Notes under the pieces: generated by a model
The model's database searches: none
The model's input: only the letters and a program-made list of their open reading frames with translations
What the model was told of the DNA's origin: nothing
Made by a program: the position numbers and the translations under genes
From: Mytilus californianus
Taxonomy: Eukaryota; Mollusca; Bivalvia; Mytilida; Mytilidae
Reading direction: 5' to 3'
DNA length: 64,000 nt
Assembly: GCF_021869535.1 (NCBI RefSeq)
Contig: NW_026262701.1
Span: forward strand, 8,013,501 to 8,077,500
Shown: piece by piece, positions 47,283 through 60,400 of the stretch
Position numbering within the stretch: position 1 is the stretch's first letter
How the letters are laid out: every line of letters begins with the position of its first letter

Positions 47283-49082
47283 AGCTCACCTGACCTGAAA
47301 GGTCAAGTGAGCTTTTCTCATCACTTTGCGTCCGTCGTCCGTCGTCCGTCGTCCGTCGTCCGTAAACTTTTACAAAAATCTTCTCCTCTGAAACTACTGG
47401 GCCAAATTTGACCAAACTTGGCCACAATCATCAATGGGGTATCTAGTTTAAAAAATGTGTCCGGTGACCCAGCCAACCAACCAAGATGGCCACCATGGCT
47501 AAAAATAGAACATAGGGGTAAAATGTAGATTTTGGCTTATATCTCTGAAACCAAAGCATTTAGAGCAAATCTGACATGGGGTAAAATTGTTTATCAGGTC
47601 AAGATCTATCTGCCCTGAAATTTTCAGATGAATCGGACAACCCGTTGTTGGGTTGCTGCCCCTGAATTGGTAATTTTAAGGAAATTTTGCCGTTTTTGGT
47701 TATTATCTTGAATATTATTATAGATAGAGATAAACTGTAAACAGCAATAATGTTCAGCAAAGTAAGATCTACAAATAAGTCAACATGACCAAAATGGTCA
47801 GTTGACCCCTTAAGGAGTAATTGCCCTTTATAGTCAATTTTTAACCATTTTTCGTAAATTTTTGTAATCTGTTACAAAAATCTTCTCCTCTGAAACTACT
47901 TAGACAAATTTAACCAAACTTGTCCACAATCATCATTAGGGTATCTTGTTTAAAAAATGTGTCCGATGACCCCGCCCGTGAACCAAGATGGCCGACATGG
48001 CTAAAAAATAGTACATAGGGTAAAATGCAGTTTTTGGCTCATATCTCTGAAACCAAAGCATTTAGAGCAAATCTGATGAGGATAAAATTGTTCTTTGGTC
48101 AAGATCTATCTGCCCTGAAATTTTCAGACCAATCAGGCAACCCGTTGTTGGGTTGCTGCCCCTGAATTGGTAATTTTAAGGAAATTTTGCTGTTTTTGGT
48201 TATTATCTTGAATATTATTATAGATAGAGATAAACTGTAAACAGCAATAATGTTCAGCAAAGTAAGATCTACAAATAAGTCAACATGACCAAAATGGTCA
48301 GTTGACCCCTTAAGGAGTTATTGCCCTTTATAGTCAATTTTTAACCATTTTTCGTAAATTTTTGTAATTTTTTACAAAAATCTTCTCCTCTGAAACTACT
48401 AAGACAAATTTAACCAAACTTGTCCACAATCATCATAAGGGTATCTAGTTTAAAAAATGTGTCCGATGACCCCGCCCGCGAACCAAGATGGCCGACATGG
48501 CTAAAAATAGTACATAGGGTAAAATGCAGTTTTTGGCTCATATCTCTGAAACCAAAGCATTTAGAGCAAATCTGATGAGGATAAAATTGTTCATTAGGTC
48601 AAGATCTATCTGCCCTGAAATTTTCAGACCCTTCAGGCAACACGTTGTTGGGTTGCTGCCCCTGAATTGGTAATTTTAAGAAAATTTTGCAGCTTTTGGT
48701 TATTATCTTGAATATTATTATAGATAGAGATAAACTGTAAACGGCAATAATGTACAGCAAAGTTAGACCTACAAATAAGGCAACATGACCAAAATTGTCA
48801 ATTGACCCCTTAAGGAGTTAATGCCCTTTATAGTCAATTTTTTACAATTTTCATAAATTTTGTAAATTTTTGTAAATTTTTACAAAGTATTTTCCACTGT
48901 AACTACCAGGCCAAGTTCATTATAGATAGAGATAATAGTAAGGAGCAAGAATGTTCAGTAAAGTAAGATCTACAAACACATCACCATCACCAAAACACAA
49001 TTTTGTCATGAATCCATCTGTGTCCTTTGTTTAATATGCACATAGACCAAGGTGAGCGACACAGGCTCTTTAGAGCCTCTAG
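47283..49082. mobile_element. Non-coding element with internal 501-bp tandem units
   Basis: It starts agctcacctgacctgaaagg and ends aggctctttagagcctctag, both ends forming small hairpins. Inside, units beginning acaaaaatcttctcctctga start at 47371, 47872 and 48373 (periods of 501 bp), with a partial fourth from about 48880. A 7-bp microsatellite (gtccgtc) lies at 47328-47363. There are no long frames. The 3' hairpin followed by CTAG is compatible with a Helitron end, but the 5' end does not start TC after A, so the class is open. Confidence 0.7.
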
Positions 49083-49084
49083 TT

Positions 49085-50990
49085 TTTTATTTGCAATATA
49101 ACAAGTTAAAGAGGAATTTCCCATAATAAATGACATTTTTTTTTCAATAACTTCTCAAAGAAACGAAATAGTTATTCCTCGTAATGAAACGTTCAGATTA
49201 ATGTTAGTAACTTGACATTATTATAAGAAAATTATGCAAAGTCTGCAGAAACAAAATAAATGTTGTGGGGTTGATAAGTGAATAAAATTTTAAAAAATTA
49301 AACATAAATCGGGAATCGTACGGACCAACAAAAAGATAGAAATATCGAAAACTTAAAAACCTTTACAAAACATACAACGGTTACGCTCAAAGATAGAAAG
49401 GAGAGACACAATAAGGAACGTGTGAAGTGTCGATCAGAGACTAAAAAACACCCTGATCACATGGAAAAGTCATAAAACATATTTTAACGTTACATTTTAG
49501 TCTTATACGATCAGTGACTATATATGACTAATATTAACGTAGTTTCTCTTTACCATAACTTTGAAATGATGGCCTTAGATGTATATGGAAGGACAATTTA
49601 TTATAAATGTTGGCTTACAATGCGTGTTGTGTAGAAAAAACGTGCAATTGGCGTATCAAATTATAAACCTATAATATTTGGTGAGTTTTTACAATCATTC
49701 ATCAAATTTATATTAGAGCTGACCAAAAAGTATTCGCTGTTTCGTTAATACTGCCCACACACCACTTTAGACAATTTCGATGACTCATTTTTAATTTTAA
49801 GTGATTCGTATAACATCTTCATAAAAAAGGAGGTCGTATACGAAGAAGGACGATATTTCGAATACATAATAGAACATTGATGATATTTTCAGATCTGTAA
49901 TAAACATTTTAATAGTTCAATAATAAACGGAGAAACAGCAAACAACTTTATTAAAGCCTGGTATTAATCTGTATACGTATATACGATAAATATACATTAG
50001 TTTCTGTTACCACACTGTGATACGGGATACCAGTGGGTTTTTTTTTTTGGTGAAAGTGTTGGGAAAAGTTGGGACAAGTACCAATAGAGCAACACATCGG
50101 AACCCCAATTGTCAGATATGGGTTGTATCGTTCAAGGGGCAGCCTTGTTATATTACGAAAAGACTGGTCGTGGAAAGTAATAGATGACTTGTGTGGAGAG
50201 TATCATGCACTTTAAACACACCTTAAAGATTTCGTAAAAGAATAGGTATACGAGGCCGCTACATGAAGAATCAATTTTCCGTCCGCACCCAACTTTCCAT
50301 CTGTTTCTTAAAGCAGTCAAAACTTGTTACCTTTTTATGTCTCATCTCACCATTTCTATTCGTTTTCATTTTCTTTTGCACTAAATTTTGTAATTGTTTA
50401 CCTTGTTTGACGTCGTTATATACAATATAGACATCATTTTTGTCGACCTGATGTCATCTAGCAAAGGTCCTCTATAAATTAATAAGTCACTGACCTGACA
50501 ATATTAATTTCCTTACAAAACAATACAGTATCCTTAATACAGTACGCTTTAAAATGAAACAGTTTTATATTCAAGTATTTATTTCTTTTCTCGTTATATT
50601 TTAAGTAATAAATAATAGAAAACATTGGCATGGTATCTTTTTACGTAGTTCTTTCGTTTAAATATTATAGATTAACACGAATGAAAATACAAATGATATA
50701 AATACCGGGCGTATATTGTGTGTTTAAGAATAACCATCATCAGATACGTAAGTGACCAAATTTATAGAAAGCTAAACATTTAGAACGTTTGAGGGCATTA
50801 AAAATAAAAGACAAAAGTCAAAACCAAGGAAGGTCGCCTGAGGGGTTTACAGACTTAAATTTACCATAATTTCATTGTTTTATGAACTGGAAATTTACAA
50901 TATGATTTCCGTCAGCAAACACGTGGTTCTTGAATTATATAACTAACAACATTATCAATCACCATCAACGTGTAGTAACACAATTTCAAG
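49085..50990. other. Intergenic region upstream of copy B, nothing recognised
   Basis: About 1.9 kb, AT-rich, without long frames or repeats that I can name. A short piece at 49620-49690 (cgtgcaattggcgtatcaaa) resembles dispersed repeats also seen near 57180. Confidence 0.45.
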
Positions 50991-51001
50991 CCATAAGTAC
51001 A

Positions 51002-51009
51002 TATATAAA
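51002..51009 (+). promoter_or_regulatory. TATA box of MSP130-like copy B
   Basis: TATATAAA, 81-90 bp before the two candidate ATGs. Downstream aatatagtca and gaaatccggcacttggt are shared with copy A at the equivalent distance. Confidence 0.6.
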
Positions 51010-51082
51010 TCCTCAAATTTAATATAGTCATCACTTCGAAGAAATCCGGCACTTGGTTGACATAAACCAGGCAACCAATTTA

Positions 51083-51426
51083 ATGTTCAAGATGTTACAA
51101 TTTATAATTATTTACATTTTCACTACTTGTTTGTTTGTATCTTCGTTACCGGTATTTAAGGATAAAGTTACTTTGGAAAAGTTAAAATTGAGAATGGAAA
51201 TGGGGAATGTGTCAAAGAGACAACAACCCGACCACAGAACAGACAACAGCAGAAGGCCACCAACAGGTCTTCAATGCAGCGAGAAATTCCCGCACCCGGA
51301 GGCGTATATCTACATTATATCTACCTGACAGTTATGACAAAGATGGAACCCCATTATACAAGTATTCTAGTGGAGCCATAGAACAGACAACGTATGATCC
51401 TGATAATTACATAGTATATGCTGTAG
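51083..51426 (+). CDS. Copy B exon 1, frame broken by a repeat insertion
   Basis: ATG at 51083 or 51092 (the latter equals the copy A start) opens MLQFIIIYIFTTCLFVSSLP up to VTLEKL. Then 124 bp of foreign sequence follow, leading to a stop at about 51328. The conserved remainder (LYLPDSYDKDGTPLYKYSSG to YAVG, donor gtaagt at 51427) is in another frame, which is open from an ATG inside the insertion at 51207. Confidence 0.75.
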
Positions 51427-54400
51427 GTAAGTCAATACGTAATCAGGTTTGTGTTTATTTATCTACTAATCATTATTAATATTCTAAACTTAATTAATGA
51501 TATAATTCGTGTATTTTCCAAATGACATCATTTAAAAATTTACTGTAGAAATGTCGAGAGTTTGTGTCTACAATTTTTGAAAATCCAATATACGTGTATG
51601 AAACAGGTGTTAAACAAAATCTGATCTTGTTGTATTCAGAAATAAAAAAGTGTTTTTTTAAAATGTAATTACGGTACCAATTGTACTGCATAAAATGCTG
51701 AATTCTTCAATGATGCCCGAGGTAAACTTTTTGAAATATAAAACTTAATACAAGTGACGAAGAGCTAAATAAACCGCTTCTGCTCCATCTTTAGCCATCC
51801 TTATACCACTAAAGAATAATTAGAAAGCTTGGAATAACATAAAATGTTTCTCGGTCAGAAAGTATGTCATTAAGCTAGGAAACATTGAAACTCATCAAAG
51901 ATACTAAACTTATAATTTTTTAAGTCAGGACCGCGTTTCATTTTGTTTGTTGTACTGCAAATTAAATGCAAATTTACCTTATGCAAATTAAGCTCTGATT
52001 TCTTGGCCGGCTTTGCTTATATTTTTTTGGTCCTTTTGATTTATGGCTCTTTATTTTTTTGATAAGCTTTGGATTTTTCAAATACTTTTGCCTCGAGCAT
52101 CACTGAAGAGACATTGATTGTCGAAATGCACATCTGGTGCAGTAAAATTTGTACCGTTTATGTTATCATATCATTTTTTAGAACCTATTAAGAAGAACAA
52201 ATAAAATAATTTTAGATGTCTTGAAACTCGTTTACCCTGTCGATCAAATAAAATAATTTTAGATGTCTTGATTCAAACTCTTATCTGGAAATTCTGTTCA
52301 ACCATAGTAACACTGTTTTCTATGCTAAAATATTCAACTTAAAGCAGTAAAATAAAGCATTCTTTACTTTATTTAAGAAAATTTAAAAATCTCAATTCTA
52401 TTGATTTACAGTTAATCTGTTCGAATATCTTATCTGACCAATACTGAGTAAGGTATTCAAAATAAACCACATCTGCAGTTTTGCAAAGAAACTTTGCGTA
52501 TGAAAATGTGCTCCGAATCATAAAGTGTATGAATTACTTGGTTGCTATCCTGTTGATATTACTATGAAAGTACGAATGTCTATGGTCTAGACGTTTATAA
52601 GAGTTAAGTGTTTTTTCCTGTACTGGTTTGTATTAATGGGTTTCGTCTACAGAAAACTCATAATTGACGCTTGACAAAGTTTAAAAAGGGCAAAAAAAGG
52701 ACAAAGTTGAAGAGCATTGAAGACACAAAATTCCGAAAAGTTTTGCAAAATACAACTACGGTAATCTATATCTGGGGTAGAAAATCCTTAGTATTTAAAA
52801 AAATTATTGAAAACGGTTAACATTAAAATAACAAAAATGCCGAACTCCAAGGAAAATTCAAAACGGAAAGTCCCTCATCAAATGGCAAAATCAAAAGCTC
52901 AAACACATCAAAAGAATTGAAAACAACTGTCACATTCCAGACTTGGTACATGCATTTTCTTACGTATAGATTAATTTATAATTATGACCATTTCAATGAT
53001 AATTCATGTCAACTCAGAAGTGCTGACTTCTTGACTGGTGATACCCTCGGGAAGGAAACCAACCTTCACAAGTTGTGGCATCGAGTGGTTGTACATAAAC
53101 TTGTCATAGATACAAGGGGAACGGTTCCCAAGAAACTCGTTTACCCTGTCGATCACGTGATTCCCTCAGGTTTTGTATGTTACCTTGATTTGTTTCCTTT
53201 AATCTGTTAACGAGATTTGAACATCGGTAAACTACTGTCGCATTTATCTTACCTCGCCACATTTTCAAGTGCGTTTTAGTTCAGGTACTTCGTCAGTGGT
53301 TGTCTGATGTCGTATCATCAATGATTTCTTAAGTTTCTTTTGGTGTTGTGTTTTTTGTGTTGTATTTTTCTTTAATTTGGTGTTGATTTCAGATCTGTGT
53401 AATAGTTCTGTTTATTTAATTAAAAACAAGAATACACTTAAAAAGATTAAGAATTAGATTTTTTTTTAATTCACATATTGAAAGAGTGCGAAAGATACCA
53501 GAGAGACATTCAAACTCATATGTCAAAAATAAACAGACAACGCCAGGGCTAAAAAAGAAAAAGACCAATAGACAAACAATAGTACACAAAACACAACATA
53601 GAAAACTAAAGACTGAGCAACACTAACCCCATCAAAAACTGGCTGTGATCTCAGGTGCTCCGGAAGGGTAAGCAGATCCTGCTCCACATGTTGCACCCGT
53701 CATGTTGCCCATGTTGTTACAAACCCGGTAATAAGTCTAATTCGGTAGGTCACATTCGGGAATAGGGTACGGGATTGTAGTTACGACATTAGGAACATAT
53801 CCTTTATCATCTGTAAAACAGATATTCCATAACGGTCAACCAACTCGTGATGGCGTCCGTAAAACTTACGAAGGGATGATTTCAACTTCACCATTTGGAA
53901 CTCTTAGTCCTCTATCAAGGAAATCATGATAGGAAATACAAGCCCTGGAATATCGTATCAACTGGGAGATATATACTCTGTATGCAGGCGTTGCTGAATA
54001 AACATCTGCTTAATATTGAATATTGTTTCTTGCCCTCATAAAGTCTTATAATAGAAAAACAAAGGATATAGGGTATCCATCCATTACACAAAATCAGTAC
54101 ATGCACAGCTTGAAATATACAAAAAGCAAAGGAATAGCGCTTTTATTTCTGTTCTTCATCTCAAAGTCACAGTTAGGCCTTTTGGCGGAATTCTATCTAT
54201 GAATAGTTTAGGCGTTGGGTTGCTGACTCATTGGCACATACCCTACGTCTTCTTTCATTTCAGATTATATATATATATATATACTTAATAAATGTAGAAA
54301 GGCGGAAAATACCAAATGAATTTCTTAAGTTGAACATTATACATGAATGAGGTTGATATCACTCTCCAATGTTCAAAGTTTTGAAAGAAAAAGATAGCCC

Positions 54401-57400
54401 CGTTCTTCATGGTTAAGTATTAGTGAAGCGAGTACTTAATCATGAAAAAAGAGATTAATATCTTTTCTTACAAAACTTTGAACATTGTAGAGATATTTTT
54501 TTTAATAAGACTTTATTCATGACTTATAACAAATAGCTAAACCACATCACCTGTCTAAATGAGCATAGTTCGTAAGTATCCGGTGAAACAAATTACTTCG
54601 CAAGCTCAAGTTGGTTATACTCTTCTATGGTATATTATTTGTTCATGAAGATAAATAAAGTATATTCTTATCTCGAGATTCTTGTAAGTTATTAATTAAT
54701 TAGTATATACTATGGACCAGAGTGAAGAAATGGGTAATTGTCAACCTTAGACAATTTGAATCTCATTAGAAATGTATGGAATGATGTCAAAGTCAGACTT
54801 GATGCAACTAACCTGAAACGTAGCAAATTTGAATCAGTACGATTAGGTGTCCGAGTTCGTGACAACCACTGTATCAAATTCCCTTAGAGTTGTTATCTTC
54901 AAATTTGGAAAAGAAATTGTTTGGGGATATAAAAATATATGTTTTTGTACAATTGTAGCTCAATGTGAATTACTTAAGTAATAATTACGGCTATTTATTT
55001 TTTTGCCATAAGTCAATACAATGTTTAATTGGACACAAATAGCAAAAGTGAGTATTTCAATGTAGTAAATCCTGTATATGTAAATAAAACAAACAATAAG
55101 ATAATCATTTAATAACTCCATGCTTCGTTTTATTATTCATTATTAGCATGATGACGAGGGTACAAATTCTAGTATTCCATTGGTAGAGAACACTTAATTA
55201 TTCCTAACATTTATTAAAAGTCTATGTAATTCTTCATTAATAAACTAGCAATAAATTTCATTGTCATAACAACACGTGCTGTTGTATATTAACCATTACT
55301 GTCTTTTGTGTGAGTTATGTGTATTGACCTCTTGTACACGTTTGTGTGAGGGGATAATAAAGTATTTGCCCTATATTGTCATCTTGAAACAAACACTTAC
55401 CACAAATGACAAAGCGGTATAATATATTAACGCCTTAATAGTAACATATTTTAATGATTAATTTTAAAAACACTTTTCATCCTGTTTTTATAAAAATTAA
55501 CCGTAAAACATATATCATTTTGAATGATGAAAGGAAATGCATGGCTGTGCAAGCAAAGTGTAAAAAAAAATCTTAAAAAGTGTTCTACGGTACAGCTTAA
55601 ACTGACAAAGGTTGGAATTAAATATTAAAGATATGAGTAGGGTGAAAAAGGTGACGGCGATTTGGTATGTATGCAGTACATGTAACTTGCATACAAGTCA
55701 GGTATTTCATTCACGAATAACTTAAGATCTTCACTTAATTATTTCACAGAGACAACGATTTCGTTTGGAAGTTTGGCTGTACATGTAAACTGATTTCAAA
55801 CGAGAAATCACATCCTGATTTTTATGATTATATTGTCTATAGAGCCCGCAAATGTAAATACGACATGTAAACTTATTGATTTTTTGAACAAACTAATATT
55901 CCAATTTAACACTGAAGTCGGATCCTTGAATATTGTCTTTATCGGTAATAACATTGATTTTGGTATTATTAAACAATAAATTTAAACATAACTAAATATG
56001 CATAGCGATACAGTTATGAACACGTATGTTCCTACATCCTATCGATTATTATATTATAGCATTGCATATATCATATATAATATTACCATACAGCCAATGC
56101 ATTACATCCGCACAGAGAAAAGCAATTGCTTATATACAGTAATATAATAATGTTTCATAAGAATCCGTAAACTTGATTGACAGACAACAAACGCAAAGCA
56201 CTCCCAGATCATATTTTATTTCCGTATAAAATATAACAACTATGACTGCACGTGCATTTCACGTGACAATGTTAAAATAGTGCATTGAAAAATAAAAAGC
56301 TTGATATAACTCTTAACTTCATAGTTGTTGCATTAAAATGTAATTACTGGTATAATAGTTGAATGCTTCTTTTTATAATTTCATAGGGTTGTAAAAGCGT
56401 CATTTTTAATATGAAGGGTTTCAGTCAACGCTTTCACACCCAAATAAAATTAAAAAAAGAAGCATTTAATTTTAAAAAAAAAAACAAATACAGTGGTGAA
56501 GGGCACCATATTGCAAATACAATTTGATATAAAAAAAAAAAACCTAAGCCTGTGGAGTAGGATCTGCTTACCCTTCTGGAGCAACTGAGATAACCCCGTT
56601 TTTGGTGTGGTTCGTGTTGTTCAGTCTTCAGTTTTCTATGTTGTGTTTTGAAGACTGTTCTTTGTCTTTCGATCGTTTTGGTGGCTCGATGCAACTAGTG
56701 ATGCACGTTTCGTCTCCGAGGGCATGACAAGCTTAGCAGTCAGCACGTTTGTGTTATAATAAAATATCATTAAAATCCTCAATTTCTGTAATATGTAATT
56801 GCCTTCCAACTATTTTCAGCCACTAATGAGTCTAATATACGAGACGCGAGTCGGGCGCACCAAATAATACGTCTGTTATCTTTTTAAATGAATTTTTACA
56901 ACTACTTTGTCATTGCTGGCGGATATGTTTTCCTCGAGGGTATCGTCAGCCCGCCGGCATCAAGTTCATGTTGACATGAACTATCATTGATTTGTAAATT
57001 TTCTATAAATCTATTGTTAATAAAACGTTGAATTATTCCAAGCACAAAGGTTTTTGGATCCCCTTTACATAGATTGCCTTAGTCGTATTTGGCATAACTT
57101 TTCGTTTTTAATGCTCTTCAACTTTAAACGTATTTGTTTTGGCCGTCAATCTGTTTTATTAGAGCGCCCCTGATGAGTATGCATCTGGCGTACCAAATTA
57201 CAAGCCTGTTGTTTTTTATGAGTTTTTATATCACGCAAATCACTGAACTCAGATTTATCCTTACGGTATCCGTACTGTATTCTAACTAACTGTACTAGTA
57301 AAATTCATTGCATTTCTCGACATCATTCGAATTTAAATTCTTGTCTTTTTAGCGATATTTTTTCTAAATTATTTGATAAATTATAGATATGAAGATTGCT

Positions 57401-60400
57401 TTACTCCTGAAAAGAACATTTTGTGTTTTCTTTCAGGGGGAAATATTCTGCATGTTATTGATGTTGAAAATGTCACATCTCCGAAGATCCTTCATCATAT
57501 TGCAATTGACGATGTGGATCTCACAGACATTGAATATTGTGGTGGACACGTTTTCGTTTCCATGGATAATGATGCGTTTAAAGCCCAGGGGCGTGTTGTT
57601 GTATTTAGCAATTTCTCAACATCAGAGCTGATGGTAGAAAAATATAATATTACAGGTAAAGTTAATGATGTTAAATGGTAACACAAAACATTCTCTTACC
57701 TTTTACTTGTTTGACAAAATCAAGAATATTTAAAAATTCCTTCTGATAACTTTGTTATAGATTTGTTGCCCAGAAAAAAAGTAGGTGATCTGTTTTTGTT
57801 TCTTTCTTCTTCGTAACTATTTTGACTACATATATAAATTTACTCGATATCGCATTTAACTTTTTCATTTTTATTTTAAACATCCATTTAATTTACACCA
57901 GATATTTGCTTTTTGATACTTTCTAGTTGGACCAAGTCCAGATATGCTCAGCCCTACAAAAGACTGCAAGACAATATTAGTAGCTGTGGAAGCTCAGGCC
58001 TATCACGATATTGAAACAATTATAGACCCTGAGGGTGGAGTTGGGATCATCAAAATTGAAAATGACAATGCAACGTATAAAATGCTGGATTTCAAAGAAT
58101 TCAACTCAAAGTAAATATCTTTTGTGTGGATTTGATAATTCAGTGTTGTTCCTCGATATTGTTACTATTAACAAAGAAGTGATGATAATCAATCAAATAG
58201 TATGATTTTGTTTTTTTTCATTTTCTATTAACTCTTAAAATTGTTTTGGGCAAATAGTTGTAAAAAAAACACGATTACTTAGATATGAGAAGTTGGTAGA
58301 TTAGATATTTAAGAATATGTAATCATAAACACCACACTTTTTCTAATATGTAATTATTCTGTCGTCTTTGCTGGACTGCATTTGTGATGGGTTTGGTGGA
58401 TTGACATTTTACTAACAAACGATATTCCAATGGGTAAAAAATTGTGCTCACCTATTGACCGACGTTTTTCACACCAATAATGAGCAGTAATGATACAAAC
58501 CCTTCTCAATGATATCCCCACTCCTTCCCCAAAAAACGAAAACCTTATGGCGATTTTTTTTTTTATTATTTTACTTTCACATATTTGATGATGTCCTGTG
58601 ACTCAATAACCTCTATTTCAGAAAATGCTTAAATATTATATATCCCAATGAAATTGAAATTAAGGATACTGTCCAAACTGGAAGGTTTGTTTCATATTTG
58701 GTTTTTTTCTTGACATTGACACAAAAAGAAAACTTTAAGCTTGGATATATGACATACGTGACAATTTCAGCTTTCCAATTGTCAACTTTCGAGTTCTCAG
58801 CATTAACATACACTCTGCATCATTGTATGTCGTTTACATGTCTCAATTGATTTGTTACACATGTTCTTGTTCACATAATATGGACTTCATGTTTCTGTTT
58901 ATTATCTTGAATTGTCTCTTCGTAATCAATTTACGAGATTTTTACATCGGTACTACTATCGCCTTTATTTAACAGGTGTGTGTTCCTGACACACACAAAA
59001 CTACTGACACATACAAAACTCCTTCTGTAGCCATAGTGTTACGAGAACGGAAGACTGAAACCTACGAATGTTCAGTCTTTCAGTTTTATGATCATCATCA
59101 CGAATTGGTTGATTGATACGATGAATCTGTGTCTCAACTGTCAAGCTACAAATTTCGCAGTTTAAGATCTTCATATACAAGAATAGTGGTCTGATCTGTT
59201 AAATTACCGCTTGTATCGCTATCCCTAGCGATTGTGACTGAAGTTTACGTCTCATGATGGCAAGTTTGCCTGCATAGCAAGAGACGCTTACCCTGTCGGC
59301 ACACACAAACCGGGTATGTTATTAAAAAATAAGGTTTCACCTCCTTCAGGCAAAGTTGACTAAGAAGGATTATACATCCTTGGCGTTCAAATGTTCAGCT
59401 TTGAGCGTTCCTGATGACGGTAAAAATCAGAAAAGCGGTTCTGTCTTTGTAACAGATTTTTTTTTATAATTTACAGATGGTCCAAATTAGAATCTAAGGG
59501 ATTGCGTTTTATACATAGAGTAAATAACAACAACTTTTCCAACGATGTGGAACCAGAATATATAGCATATAACAAAGATTATTCCAAAGCTTACATTTGT
59601 CTTCAGGTAATTCTTTTAATTGATGAAGTTTCAATACATATATAGATTTATGTAATATATAACTTTCGTTACACGAAGTAGGATTTAATTAAAGTTTTTT
59701 AGTCAAAGGGCAAAGGTTTTCGACATAACAATCATTAGCTATTACAGGAAATTGTGAAATATTTATGAAAATTGGAATTTTAAAGATTTTGTTCCTAACC
59801 AACTGTGCGCATCGCCATGTCGAACTTTTCTTATTTTCATATGAGTCAGGTTTCCTTCAGACACATATACGATGTTTAGTTTAGCTCACGAATTAATCAA
59901 AAAGGGCTTGTAATTCGAACTCATAATAAAGAATCATCCGAGGGACGAGCATTGATTGATTTATCATAAGACTTTATGATTTTTAATTTTACTAGTTAAA
60001 TTGATGTTTTTTTTTCATTTCATACCTTGTTTTGATACGTAATTGTTACGTTTGTTTTATTCAGGAGAATAATGCGATAGCTGTCGTGGACATTGCATCA
60101 GAAACCATTGAAGATATATTACCATTAGGTTACAAGTCATGGGAAAAACTTATGATAGACCCAAGTGACAAAGATGGTATGTAATAGCTGATTTGATTAA
60201 GATGGTTTTTAACAGTGTTTCACAGTTGTAAAACTCTAGTCCTCGTTTTTTTTTAAGTATGTAAATTATCATTTGATAATAGTTCTCAAAAATAATATTT
60301 AGATGATTTCCACTTTCCACTCGTTTCAACTCTTACCTCAATTATGAAAGCTGTTTCTGAACAAAAGTGGTTATGGTATCATCCAGGATTCTGAAATTCT

